Shown: one piece after another, positions 54,673-63,574 of the stretch
How the letters are laid out: each line of letters starts with the position of its first letter
Numbering within the stretch: position 1 is the stretch's first letter
NCBI GenBank assembly: GCA_964636325.1
Contig: CAZWRV010000012.1
Location: 1 to 64,000 of the forward strand
DNA: 64,000 nt
Reading direction: 5' to 3'
From: CAZWRV01 sp964636325
GTDB lineage: Bacteria; Verrucomicrobiota; Lentisphaeria; Victivallales; GWF2-50-93
Made by a program: the position numbers and the translations under genes
The notes under the pieces: generated by a model
What the model was told of the DNA's origin: nothing
Seen by the model: only the letters and a program-made list of their open reading frames with translations
Database searches by the model: none

Positions 54673-55581
54673 ATGGAAAAGATGTCAGTATATAAACATG
54701 ATAGCGATAAGCTCTCAGATGCCAGATGCCGGACACCAGATTTCGGATCGCGGCGGAATGATCCGCACATTCTTTGTTCCTCATCCAGTATCCCGAAACC
54801 GGCATCAAGTATCCGTCATCATTTCTTCACGCTCATCGAGCTTCTGGTCGTCATCGCGATTATCGCGATACTGGCAGCCATGCTGCTTCCCGCCCTTGGG
54901 CGCGCGCGGTACACGGCGAAGAAGAACGCCTGCCTGAACAACATCAAGCAGACCTTCTACATCATCGGCCACTACGAGCTTGACTTCGACGGCTACATGC
55001 AGCCCAACTACATGGCCAACTCTGTTGAATACCGTTTCTGGTGGGGGAGCCTTGCCGAACTTGGATATTGGACCGGCGACACCGCCTATTCCCTGGACTG
55101 CCCGCTGCTGCCTGACTTTTTTGAGAAGGCGCCGGGATTCGACGGCCACGGGGGTATGGGCACTTGGCGGCCATACATCCAGTATGACTATGTTGCGAGT
55201 AGGGCATCATGGCTGGCGAACCCCAACCTGATAGGCTGGCCGAGATACGTCTACAACTATTTCTGCGGGTACAACGTCGGCGGCGTCGGCGGGACGAACT
55301 ATTACATCAAGCTCAGCCGCGTTAAGAACCCAAGCAAGAGGATATCACTGGCCGACGGCGAGCCATCATGGTGGTGGGGAAGCGTCAGCACACGAATGCC
55401 ATACAACATGTACGGCCTGGACAATGTCGCGGACTACATACGCGCGGACAGGCCGGGGACGGTGAAGTTCTTCCACAAGCGCCACCCCAACCTGACTTAT
55501 TTCGACGGCCACGCCGACTCAAGGCACGTCAACGAAATCCTGGACGCGGATATAAAGACCAATTTCTCCCTGGAAGAATAA
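54673..55581 (+). CDS. Pseudopilin-like protein with long leader (tandem copy 2)
   Basis: 302 residues from the ATG at 54673 (GGGGGAAA upstream). The mature region is a clear duplicate of copy 1: [55 protein letters not shown] and both end SLEE. The leader of about 50 residues ([16 protein letters not shown], then SSIRHHF) is unlike that of copy 1 and is encoded by DNA made of degenerate repeats (CAGATGCCAGATGCCGGACA). The N-terminal boundary of the real protein is therefore uncertain. Confidence 0.82.
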   Translation: MEKMSVYKHDSDKLSDARCRTPDFGSRRNDPHILCSSSSIPKPASSIRHHFFTLIELLVVIAIIAILAAMLLPALGRARYTAKKNACLNNIKQTFYIIGHYELDFDGYMQPNYMANSVEYRFWWGSLAELGYWTGDTAYSLDCPLLPDFFEKAPGFDGHGGMGTWRPYIQYDYVASRASWLANPNLIGWPRYVYNYFCGYNVGGVGGTNYYIKLSRVKNPSKRISLADGEPSWWWGSVSTRMPYNMYGLDNVADYIRADRPGTVKFFHKRHPNLTYFDGHADSRHVNEILDADIKTNFSLEE

Positions 55582-55618
55582 TATCTGCGGTCGGCTTGGA
55601 TTTTATCGTATCGGGATG

Positions 55619-55661
55619 AGTATGAATTCAGCAAACTACGCCCTTCTGCTGAATTCATACT
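55619..55661. repeat. Perfect 14-base inverted repeat (hairpin)
   Basis: AGTATGAATTCAGC at 55619-55632 and its exact complement GCTGAATTCATACT at 55648-55661 with a 15-base loop, 38 bases after the second tandem pseudopilin stop. It may end that transcript, although only AAAGAAAAA follows. The rest of the 55582-55997 gap is covered by the entries at 55813 and 55850. Confidence 0.7.
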
Positions 55662-55812
55662 TAAAGAAAAATGCAAAATCGTTCGTTTTGATCCAAAAAA
55701 TGAGATTTCCCATGGTCTGCGTCCGTATTTGCAAGGGACGATCATTTGTGTCCAAAATATTGTCATCGGTGTCGGAATCGGGGGCGTTTGAATTCAATTT
55801 ACAATTCCGATC

Positions 55813-55834
55813 CCGATAGCGACCCCGACACCGA
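55813..55834. repeat. 22-base unit identical to 37594-37615
   Basis: CCGATAGCGACCCCGACACC plus GA. Like the other copy it has a partly complementary arm to the left (CGGTGTCGGAATCGGGG, around 55769-55785), so it is a second copy of the same palindromic element. Confidence 0.55.
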
Positions 55835-55849
55835 AAAAACACCACTTGA

Positions 55850-55996
55850 GACGTTTTACGTAGACAATTCCATCTTTATTTTGGACGGGATTGGTGCTCG
55901 GAGATCGCAAACTACCTGTTTCACACCGATAAAACTGCGATGTTCGCAGATGGACACTCCCTGAATATCCTACAGGCGAAACCGCCCGGCGCAATT
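55850..55996 (+). pseudogene. C-terminal remnant of a pseudopilin-like gene
   Basis: After a TGA at 55847-55849 one frame reads EIANYLFHTDKTAMFADGHS then LNI, the family's C-terminal TAMFADGH motif, with no pilin helix upstream. The frame runs on into the 3' end of the convergent GH38-like gene. It is best explained as the leftover end of a third pseudopilin of this cluster. Confidence 0.4.
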
Positions 55997-55997
55997 A

Positions 55998-58900
55998 TCA
56001 ATCGAGGAATAGGCGTGAGCTGCCGAGAAATGCAAGTTCAAAAGGCTCCAGAGCCGAAGATCGCGTTTCCGGGGCTGACACACCGCATATCCGCCTCAAG
56101 GAAAGCCCCTCCGGCAGCTTGAACTCCACAGGCTTGTCCTTGAGGTTTGAGACCAGAAGTGCGCCGTCGGAAGTGAATATTTCCGCGCAAAGGCTTTCCC
56201 TGTCAGTCCCCTCGGGCATGGGAATTTCCAGTTTGAACTGCTCCAGCGGCGCAAGTCCCTGGCTCCAGGCGCGCGACAGCTCGAATGCGTTGTCGGCGCC
56301 GAACGCGACAGCCATCCGCCTCTCGGTGCGGGTCTCGCTTGCGACATGGAAGAGCCAGCGCAGAATGCCGCCGTTCCTGTCCGCCTCATACAGGAACGAT
56401 CCCTCGTTGAGCAATGCAATCGGATTAGAACCCTTGGGGGCAGCGGCAAGATAGCATGGACTGGCGATACGGTTTTCCCCGGTGACGCTTCTGACGTTCG
56501 GATTGAAACGCCACAGTGTATCAAGAGGTGCGCCGCATTGGAACTCAAGCGCCAGATAATCCTCCCATCGGTTGCGCACTGAAAAACCTCCTCGCGGGGC
56601 GTAGCTTACTGCGAATTCCGCAAAGGAGGCGTCCTCGTGCAGCAGCATATCGACCTTTACGATCTGCGCATGCCCGTCCGCATGTGCGAAGATCAATTCG
56701 AGCGCGGCGAACGGTCCGCATATTCGCGCCTGGGTTTTCAGCAGCGTGAAATATCCGCGCAGCTTGTCGACCGGCGCGGCATAGACGCTCTGACCCGAGT
56801 ATGAGAGGCTGATGCGGGAATCCTGCATGATCTCCGCCTTCCAGCGGCCGCATGACAACGGCAGGGCCGAGGAATTCCAAACGGTTTCAGTTTTGCCGGG
56901 GGAGCCGGCGGAGAAGGGCGCGAACGGGCCGCAGGCAAGCGGTTTCCCGCGGTGAGCCGGAAGTTCCGGCCCGCGCCACACGCCCGGGGTGCGGACACGC
57001 GCATAGGCAAGCGTCACGCCGGAGGCGTTGTAGAGCAGCGTTCCGCCTCCGCCTGCAAGGCCGGCCTGGATATTGTCAAGGCGCAGGCTGGCGTCGTCGT
57101 AAAGCCTGCATACCTCCTCCATTAGAGTGTCGCGGGAATATGGCGGGGAGTCCATCGTGCAGGACGAATGGAATTCGCCGCGTCGCTGATCCTGCACGAT
57201 CGCGACGTCGTGCGCCTCCTGCAGCAGGAGGCCGGGCAGCACTTCCGTGAGTCCGGGGGCTGTTTCGCGGAGACGACCTGCGGCAAACGCCATGAACTGC
57301 GTCTGACGATAGCGGTGCGACAGCGTGAATACGCGTTCATATTGGCTGAGCGCGTTGGCGTTCGTGTAGTTTCCATAGAATATGTTGGCGGAAATTTGAT
57401 ATGCGTCCGCGGAGTAGCTGCGCGCCGGCGCGGAAGGAGTGTATTCTGCGAGGAAGCGTTCGGCGCTCAAGGCGTAGGTTCCCCAGACCGGGGCGTATGC
57501 GTTCGCACGGATCATGTGCACCCGGAAGGGAACGTATCCGAGATCCTGGAAATTGACGTAGTCGAGCGGCCGGTCGTCGCAGCCGTAGTCCCTGTGAATG
57601 AGCGGCAGGTCGAGGTAGTAGTTATTGCCCTTGCGCGAGAGGGCGCGCTCGCGGACGCTCATCGCCGGAATGCCGCAGCCCGACGGGCTCCGCCATGTGA
57701 TGAAGTTGGAATTCTCCTGAGGGCCGGTTCCGTGGTTCTGGCTGATGTGCAGGGCCAGCCGGTATCCGAAGTGCCGCAGCAGTTCGGGGAAGTGCGGGCC
57801 GAGGGAATTCTCCTGCGCCTGGTATGTGGTGGGCGCGCGGCCGAAGACCTTCCGGAAAGTCTCATGCCCCAGCCTAAGCTGTTCGTATTGAAGCATCAGC
57901 GGAGAGACCAGCGCGTATGGCAGGGAATAGGTACCATTGGTGAGATCAATCTTTTCAGCAGCCCACAGCCCGCGGAGCGATTCGACCAGGCCCGGAAACC
58001 TGGCCGCCAGGTTCTTCCAGCATCCGGCGCCGGCCTCCAGGCTGAACTTGTAGCCGTGCTTCTCGATGTGGTGGACGAACGACTCGATGATACGGCGGGA
58101 ATACTCCGGCCATTCAAGCTCGAAGAATCCCTTGTTGTCCAGCAGGATTCCCATGTGCGGGTATTCGCAGAAGTATATCTCCAGGCGCGAATGCGCCTTT
58201 CGCAGAGCGGCCAGCGCGCCGAAGGCGGCGGTGAGCTCCTCATGGACGCCGTCCGCGCGTTCAGCGTTCCATGCATCGAGCGCGGCCAAGTAGTGCCTGT
58301 CCGCGTCGGCGACCTTTGACTTGTCCTGCCCGTGAATTTCGAGGAACCATTGAACGAACAGACGGTTCAGCCCGTAGGCCTGGAAATCGAGGCGCGATTC
58401 CTCCTGCATCCCGCTGCGCGGACTTGCGGAAGCCGCAGGAAAACATTTTGTCTCTCCGACGAGCGCCGCCATCATGTCCGCAGCCTCGGCGAGGCGCCGT
58501 TCCGGCCAGTCGGCGTTCAAAGCCCACAGCATCGAGAAGAATTCGAACGACAAGGCGAGGCGCCCTTTGCCGCAGGATGCGACGGCGGGATGCTCAGCCA
58601 GGCGCCACGCCTGAAGGCCGCTCGCATAACGGTCATAAGGAAGGCCTTCATGCGTCCCCCTCGGATAGTAGTAGCGGCCGACCGGAGTGACCAAAAGCTC
58701 CTTGTCCGAGCGCAAATCCGAAGCCAGAAAGGCAACGCCTGTCTTCGGGCGGACATAGATGCCGGGGCAGGCCGAACCCTCCAGCAGGGCGCTGGCCTGA
58801 TGGCACGGAGCGACGAGGAAGTCCCCTTCGTCGGACCTCCCGTTCCAGCCGTTCTCCCATTCCGGGATGAGCCCGGTGCATGCGGTCACGGCAGGATCGA

Positions 58901-59009
58901 AGAGCACCCCGTATCCGTCCATCCATCCATACATGTGCTCCCAGCATATCTCCGGGCGCGTCTCGCGGAAGTTCTCTGTCCTGGGGAAAATGAATCTCAG
59001 CTTCTTCAT
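55998..59009 (-). CDS. GH38/GH57-like glycosidase (alpha-mannosidase-type)
   Basis: 1003 residues from MKKLRFIF at 59009; the frame extends back to 59081 inside the preceding gene. The start codon shares its base with the stop of the GH4 gene, so translation is coupled. Residues about 260-600 resemble the N-terminal catalytic (beta/alpha)7 domain of GH38-type enzymes: RLEIYFCEYPHMGILLDNKG, KHGYKFSLEAGAGCWKNLA, KIDLTNGTYSLPYALVSP, FGRAPTTYQAQENSLGPHFP and FGYRLALHISQNHG. The remainder is beta-rich as in that family. No signal peptide. Specificity is uncertain; the relation is distant. Confidence 0.6.
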   Translation of the reverse strand: MKKLRFIFPRTENFRETRPEICWEHMYGWMDGYGVLFDPAVTACTGLIPEWENGWNGRSDEGDFLVAPCHQASALLEGSACPGIYVRPKTGVAFLASDLRSDKELLVTPVGRYYYPRGTHEGLPYDRYASGLQAWRLAEHPAVASCGKGRLALSFEFFSMLWALNADWPERRLAEAADMMAALVGETKCFPAASASPRSGMQEESRLDFQAYGLNRLFVQWFLEIHGQDKSKVADADRHYLAALDAWNAERADGVHEELTAAFGALAALRKAHSRLEIYFCEYPHMGILLDNKGFFELEWPEYSRRIIESFVHHIEKHGYKFSLEAGAGCWKNLAARFPGLVESLRGLWAAEKIDLTNGTYSLPYALVSPLMLQYEQLRLGHETFRKVFGRAPTTYQAQENSLGPHFPELLRHFGYRLALHISQNHGTGPQENSNFITWRSPSGCGIPAMSVRERALSRKGNNYYLDLPLIHRDYGCDDRPLDYVNFQDLGYVPFRVHMIRANAYAPVWGTYALSAERFLAEYTPSAPARSYSADAYQISANIFYGNYTNANALSQYERVFTLSHRYRQTQFMAFAAGRLRETAPGLTEVLPGLLLQEAHDVAIVQDQRRGEFHSSCTMDSPPYSRDTLMEEVCRLYDDASLRLDNIQAGLAGGGGTLLYNASGVTLAYARVRTPGVWRGPELPAHRGKPLACGPFAPFSAGSPGKTETVWNSSALPLSCGRWKAEIMQDSRISLSYSGQSVYAAPVDKLRGYFTLLKTQARICGPFAALELIFAHADGHAQIVKVDMLLHEDASFAEFAVSYAPRGGFSVRNRWEDYLALEFQCGAPLDTLWRFNPNVRSVTGENRIASPCYLAAAPKGSNPIALLNEGSFLYEADRNGGILRWLFHVASETRTERRMAVAFGADNAFELSRAWSQGLAPLEQFKLEIPMPEGTDRESLCAEIFTSDGALLVSNLKDKPVEFKLPEGLSLRRICGVSAPETRSSALEPFELAFLGSSRLFLD

Positions 59010-60397
59010 CAGAAGTAGTCCGCGGCTTTTTGGAATTCCGGCGCTATCTCGGCGGCGTGGATTTTCAGGAGAATCTTCCACAGCGATCTGGCGTCCTTCA
59101 TGCTGCGGTGGTGCGGGTAAGCGAAGAGCGCCTCCGCGAGTATCTGCGGGTCGCGCGTTGCGGCCGCGTCCCCGAGCAGAGTCTGATGAGACGCCAGCGA
59201 GCTTATTATTCCGTGCAGGCAGTCCGGAATTTCAAGATCCGGATCCGGATGGACGCCGTCCTTGTCCATGGAGAACGAATAGTCTACGACAGTCCTGTCC
59301 TTGAACCCCTTTATTGCGCCGTTGGACGGGAGGCTTGCGGCCAGCCACTGCGGACTGCCCGACAGCGCCTTTATCACGACCGCGGTCGGATCGCCGTATG
59401 CAGCGCCGAAGTTGCGGCTTTCCGTGGAGGGCCGCGCCCAGAAGGATGCGTCAAGCTCCTTGTCCAGGTGGCTGCGGAATTCTGCGTCCGCCTTCGCGCG
59501 GGCCTCGGCGAGGTTGCGCTCCATGAGCCTGAGCTCCGCCGCGGATGCCGGCTTGCTCCGGGTCCAGGATTCGCCATATTCCTCCGGGAAGATATGCCAC
59601 GGCCCCTCGATCTCGTTCGAACAGTTCATGATGCCGAAGCTCCTGCGCATCTTCCGCATCAGGCTGTAGGAGAAGTAAAGCATTTCCCTGTTGGAGCCGA
59701 AGATTGTCTTGAGGCGAGGCTTCCACGGCCTGTCGCCGTATTTCTCGTCGAGCATCTTGTATACGTCGCGCCCCTTGTATTTGCAGCGGAGAAGAAGCGT
59801 CATATGGTTGACTCCCGCCGAAGCATATGTGTAGCCGTCTCGGAATTCGTCCTTTTCGAAGAGCAGCCGTGTCAAATCCCATCGCGGATGGTAGCAGCTC
59901 CCGCAGAGGCCGAGCGCCCTTATCCGGGTGTGGTTGTTCACCATGCCGCTGTAGACCGCCACCGGATTGGCGTGGGATACAAGCCATGCCTTGGGGCACA
60001 GCCTCTCCATGCGCCGGGCGATGTCAAGTATGATCCTGCCGCCGGTGAGCGACCTGAACGCGCCGCTCAGCGAAAGCTGGTCCGATGCATGGAATCCAAG
60101 CTTGTGCGAGGCGTCAACGCTCAGCCTGCACACCTTCGCCGAACCTACGGGGAAGCTGATGCTGACAATATCCGCGCCGGGCAGCGCCTTTTCAAGCTTG
60201 TCCGTCCACTCCACCTCGCAGCCGCTTCCGGCGAACTCCGGCGTCCGCTTGATGAGCTTCCCGACGGTCTCGGCCCTCGCGAGATTGAAGTCCACCAGCC
60301 ATATCTTCCCGTCCCTCAGCACCTTCCTGTCCGACATCGCCGCGCGCACAATCGGCAGAGTCCTGAAGGATCCGCCACCGACAAATACGACGTTCAT
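59009..60397 (-). CDS. GH4-family NAD-dependent glycosidase
   Basis: 462 residues from the ATG at 60397 (AAGGAGAACAAG just upstream); the frame opens at 60439. An N-terminal Rossmann motif VVFVGGGSFRTLPIV binds NAD. SHANPVAVYSG, GLCGSCYH (metal-binding Cys) and SAGVNHMTLLLR (metal-binding His) are the GH4 active-site landmarks. GH4 enzymes use NAD+ and Mn2+ to cleave alpha- or beta-glycosides by oxidation-elimination, including alpha-galactosides, phospho-glucosides and alpha-galacturonides. Lack of a neighbouring sugar PTS argues against a phospho-sugar substrate (inference). It is cytoplasmic and coupled to the GH38-like gene. Confidence 0.85.
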   Translation of the reverse strand: MNVVFVGGGSFRTLPIVRAAMSDRKVLRDGKIWLVDFNLARAETVGKLIKRTPEFAGSGCEVEWTDKLEKALPGADIVSISFPVGSAKVCRLSVDASHKLGFHASDQLSLSGAFRSLTGGRIILDIARRMERLCPKAWLVSHANPVAVYSGMVNNHTRIRALGLCGSCYHPRWDLTRLLFEKDEFRDGYTYASAGVNHMTLLLRCKYKGRDVYKMLDEKYGDRPWKPRLKTIFGSNREMLYFSYSLMRKMRRSFGIMNCSNEIEGPWHIFPEEYGESWTRSKPASAAELRLMERNLAEARAKADAEFRSHLDKELDASFWARPSTESRNFGAAYGDPTAVVIKALSGSPQWLAASLPSNGAIKGFKDRTVVDYSFSMDKDGVHPDPDLEIPDCLHGIISSLASHQTLLGDAAATRDPQILAEALFAYPHHRSMKDARSLWKILLKIHAAEIAPEFQKAADYF

Positions 60398-60457
60398 CTT
60401 GTTCTCCTTGATATTGTCTTTTTTTGAAATCATTTGCAAGTCGCATGACCCGGCAAA

Positions 60458-60530
60458 CGGCTCAGCCCGGCTTCGCCCTCGGAGCTTGAATCATTTGGAA
60501 ATTGTTTAGGGCTGAGCCGCGCTCAACCGC
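60458..60530. repeat. Interspersed palindromic element
   Basis: CGGCTCAGCCC at 60458-60468 is perfectly complementary to GGGCTGAGCCG at 60509-60519, followed by GCTCAACCG. The left half (CGGCTCAGCCCGGCTTCGCC) matches the elements at 49161 and, reversed, 46238. It lies between the oxidoreductase and GH4 genes. Confidence 0.6.
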
Positions 60531-60548
60531 TTTTGAATTTGCCAGGCT

Positions 60549-61634
60549 CTACAATTCGGACATCCTTACTATCCTCTTCTCGCGCTCCGATATCTCCGCG
60601 GCAAAACCGACCCGCATCGTTTCGAAGGAATCGGACGCCGGATTTTCAGGCCTCATCCCTTTGGCGACGAGTTCGATGATACGGATATTCTGACCGTGCG
60701 TGTTGTGGATCCATTCCATGTCGTCCTCGGGCTTGTATCTTATGGTCTCGACGATCTTGCTCACGAGCTGTATCGGACTGTCGGAGAACTCCCAGCGGCG
60801 GATACGGCGGCGGAATACGTCGGTCTCGATCGCGCCTTTAGTCCCGAACACATGATATTGCAGGAAATGGCCGTCGTCGGACTGCTTCTCGAGCATCTCC
60901 AGCAGAGGATCCCGGTGGTCCGTCTCGCCGATGAACATCACGAAGTTAAGATTGGCTGTCGAACCGTTCTTGAAACGCAGGTTGATCTGGTGGTTGTCCG
61001 GGTGGTTGAAATACGTCACTACGTTAGGAGAGTTCATCGAGAACACTTCTTTCACCGGGCTTCCCATCCACCAGCGCTGCAGGTCGATGTAGTGCGACAG
61101 CTTCTCGCCGATCAGCGTACCCTTGCTCCTGCTCCGCCAGGTGTTCTTCAGATGGAACTCGCTGCAGTAGTAGCGGCAATGACAGTTGACAGGCCTGCCG
61201 ATCAGCCCCTTGTCGATCCATTCCTTGACCTTCATATATATTTTCGAGTAATGCAGTTCGAAGCCGATCTGGAGGAAGCCCTTGGTCTTCTTTTCAACCT
61301 TGATCATCTCCTTGGCGTCTTCCAGGTTTTCCGCCATCGGCTTCTCGCACATGACCGCCTTGCCGGCGCGCAGCGCCTTGATAGTCTGCTCGGCGTGGAC
61401 CGAGTTTATGGACGCGATCGTGACAAGCTTTATGTCCGGATTGCCGAGGATTGAATCCAAATCCGAGGTAGCCTTCACGCCGAGCTCCTTCCCGCGGAGA
61501 GCAGCCCTCGCCGAATCCGGCTCGTAGCCGTAAATGTTCCTGACATAAGGCGACGCCTTCGCCGCCCCGACATGCGTCCCGCCCATTCCGCCCAGTCCCA
61601 GTACTGCCACGTCGATCTTCTTTACGCCGCTCAT
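60549..61634 (-). CDS. Gfo/Idh/MocA-family sugar oxidoreductase
   Basis: 361 residues, AAAGGGAA ribosome site. The N-terminal Rossmann fold has VAVLGLGGMGGTHVGAA, and the family motif AGKAVMCEKPMAEN carries the conserved E-K-P. The C-terminal alpha/beta domain includes GEKLSHYIDLQRWWMG with the conserved His near the substrate. These enzymes oxidise or reduce sugars and inositols with NAD(P). It lies 53 bases after the DUF4838 gene in the same direction and probably processes the sugar released by this cluster. Confidence 0.88.
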   Translation of the reverse strand: MSGVKKIDVAVLGLGGMGGTHVGAAKASPYVRNIYGYEPDSARAALRGKELGVKATSDLDSILGNPDIKLVTIASINSVHAEQTIKALRAGKAVMCEKPMAENLEDAKEMIKVEKKTKGFLQIGFELHYSKIYMKVKEWIDKGLIGRPVNCHCRYYCSEFHLKNTWRSRSKGTLIGEKLSHYIDLQRWWMGSPVKEVFSMNSPNVVTYFNHPDNHQINLRFKNGSTANLNFVMFIGETDHRDPLLEMLEKQSDDGHFLQYHVFGTKGAIETDVFRRRIRRWEFSDSPIQLVSKIVETIRYKPEDDMEWIHNTHGQNIRIIELVAKGMRPENPASDSFETMRVGFAAEISEREKRIVRMSEL

Positions 61635-61687
61635 GTATTCCCTTTCATATTCATATCTGGCTGTAATGCAAAAATATGCCGTCTATC

Positions 61688-63574
61688 CTAATCTAGCGCC
61701 TCCGCATACGCCTTGATCTTCGCCCTGAATTCGCGTTCGAGCCAGCTCTTGCTCAACGCGAAGGTGTAGGCGTTGTCCGGCAGGCCGGCGGCCTTCGCCT
61801 TCCGGCGGGACAGTTCAAGGCGTGATATCGCCTTGCGCATGGCTCCAAGGCCCTGCTTCAGCGCCGGGATGGAGCCCGTCTCGACATATTTTGCGATCTT
61901 GTTGACGGCGTCCTGCTGGCTTGCCATGGCCCTAAGTTCTGCCGCCTCGAAGTGTGCGCGCCCCGCTTCCTTGCGCGCGAGCTCCTCGGCCCTCCCGGAA
62001 GCCTTTTTGCTGTTCCTGCTCAGTTCGTCCGCGGCCTTGTCGAGAGATGACGCGTCGCATTCATACGCCCTGGCCATTTCCCTGCCGAACGGCTGGACCG
62101 TCTCCGGCAGCCAGCGGTAGTCGAAGTAAATGTCGTTGGAATATTCGCAGAGGCGCATCGCCGACGCAAAGACCTTGCGGCGCTTCTGGAGATATGCCGC
62201 CCACGGTTTGGAATTAGTCGGAGAAATCTGGCTTGCGAGATCCGCAATGAATTTGTCCGAAGTGAGACTGGCGTCCCAGTTCCCCCTGGCGAAGACGAGC
62301 ATGTTGAATTCCGGTGCGACGACCGGGCCTCCCACCTGCAGCGACATGTGCGTCTCGATCCCGGCCTTATGGTAGGCCGCCATGTCGCCGAGTATCACGT
62401 CGGGTATGAAGGGATACAGGCCTCGGAACAATATCTGGTCGAAGTAATATTCGAAAGTGTGCGCGTCGCCGATTCCTGCGAACTTCGCAGTCCATTCATT
62501 CAGCGCCTTGAAGTAGAAGCGGTTCTTCGCGCAGGACGGATCGTCGAGGGCGTGGGAGTAGCAGCGTTCGCGCGGGGCGAAGAGCAGGAATCCCTCTTTC
62601 GGCGCGGGTACAAGCCTGCCAGGATACATCGTGTCGTGATATGCGATCACTGGGATGCGCATCTGAGACTTCTCCTGCGCGATCACCTCGGCGAAGTGGC
62701 GCATCGCTATCATCGACTGGTCGGTCGGAGTGTATGACCGGCAGAGCGGACAGAGGCACCACCCTCCGGCAGGCAGGTCGTCGGCCCATGAATGGACAGC
62801 ATAGACCCCCTTCATGCCCCTGATCTTCTTCCGGAAGTTTTCCTGGACGATCCTCTTGGCTGCAGGATGGTTGGCGCAGAAGTTCGAATCGTTCATCCTC
62901 TTGCCGCCGAAATCCTCCGGCTGGAACATCCTGAAAAGCTCGGGGCGTTTCTCGAAAAGCTCGCGCGGCAGCATCTCGGACATCCCGTGTCCGCCAGCTT
63001 CCAGCCTGATCCCCGTCTCCTGCGCCAGCGGAAGATCCTCCGCTCCATGAGAGACCGCGTTGAATTTCAGCTTCGCGAAGAACCTGAACCATTCGCCCTG
63101 GTTAAACGGCGGATTCTTGCAGCCGCCGAAGACTCCACGGTGCGGGAACCTGGGATTGAGCTTAATACGTCCGGCCTTCAGTGACGGCATCTTCCCGCCG
63201 AGATCGGGCGCCCATTCGCCTTCCTCGCCCGGCATCAGGAAAATAAAACCCAGGCGCTCGGCAAGCTCGTAGACCCCGTTAAGAATGCCCTTCGGCCGAA
63301 GAGCCGCAATCGAAATCCCTTTGGCGCCAGCATCAATCGTAAATCCATCGTGCTTAATTCCCTGCGTATTCGTGACCGGTGGCGGAACCTTCGCGTCCGA
63401 GGCCAGAAGAAGCCAGCTGTGCTTCTTCGGCCCGGCCGCAGCGCGCACCTCGGCCCGAACATCGACCCTACCTAGCAGACGTTTCAGCTCTCGCACTGCG
63501 TAATCGTAGCAGGGATCAGTTTCGGATTCGGACTTTGTGATAATCGCCTTTTCCGGCAGCCTGTATTGCGACAT
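61688..63574 (-). CDS. DUF4838 protein with alpha-glucuronidase/GH20b-like N-terminus
   Basis: 628 residues, AAAGGAG ribosome site, no signal peptide. Residues about 10-110 resemble the N-terminal domain found ahead of GH67/GH20 barrels (YDYAVRELKRLLGR, GFTIDAGAKGISIAALRPKG, GVYELAERLGFIFLMPGEEG). The DUF4838 region follows (KLKFNAVSHGAED, GVYAVHSWADDLPAGGWCLC with the C-x2-C of PLC, PVIAYHDTMYPG). The last 130 residues are charged and helical. First gene of the leftward cluster. DUF4838 proteins are predicted glycosidases; the reaction is unknown. Confidence 0.75.
   Translation of the reverse strand: MSQYRLPEKAIITKSESETDPCYDYAVRELKRLLGRVDVRAEVRAAAGPKKHSWLLLASDAKVPPPVTNTQGIKHDGFTIDAGAKGISIAALRPKGILNGVYELAERLGFIFLMPGEEGEWAPDLGGKMPSLKAGRIKLNPRFPHRGVFGGCKNPPFNQGEWFRFFAKLKFNAVSHGAEDLPLAQETGIRLEAGGHGMSEMLPRELFEKRPELFRMFQPEDFGGKRMNDSNFCANHPAAKRIVQENFRKKIRGMKGVYAVHSWADDLPAGGWCLCPLCRSYTPTDQSMIAMRHFAEVIAQEKSQMRIPVIAYHDTMYPGRLVPAPKEGFLLFAPRERCYSHALDDPSCAKNRFYFKALNEWTAKFAGIGDAHTFEYYFDQILFRGLYPFIPDVILGDMAAYHKAGIETHMSLQVGGPVVAPEFNMLVFARGNWDASLTSDKFIADLASQISPTNSKPWAAYLQKRRKVFASAMRLCEYSNDIYFDYRWLPETVQPFGREMARAYECDASSLDKAADELSRNSKKASGRAEELARKEAGRAHFEAAELRAMASQQDAVNKIAKYVETGSIPALKQGLGAMRKAISRLELSRRKAKAAGLPDNAYTFALSKSWLEREFRAKIKAYAEALD

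Noticed and set aside
59030..60427. 465-codon plus-strand frame opposite the GH4 gene
   Set aside because: Shadow frame; the GH4 motifs on the minus strand are clear.
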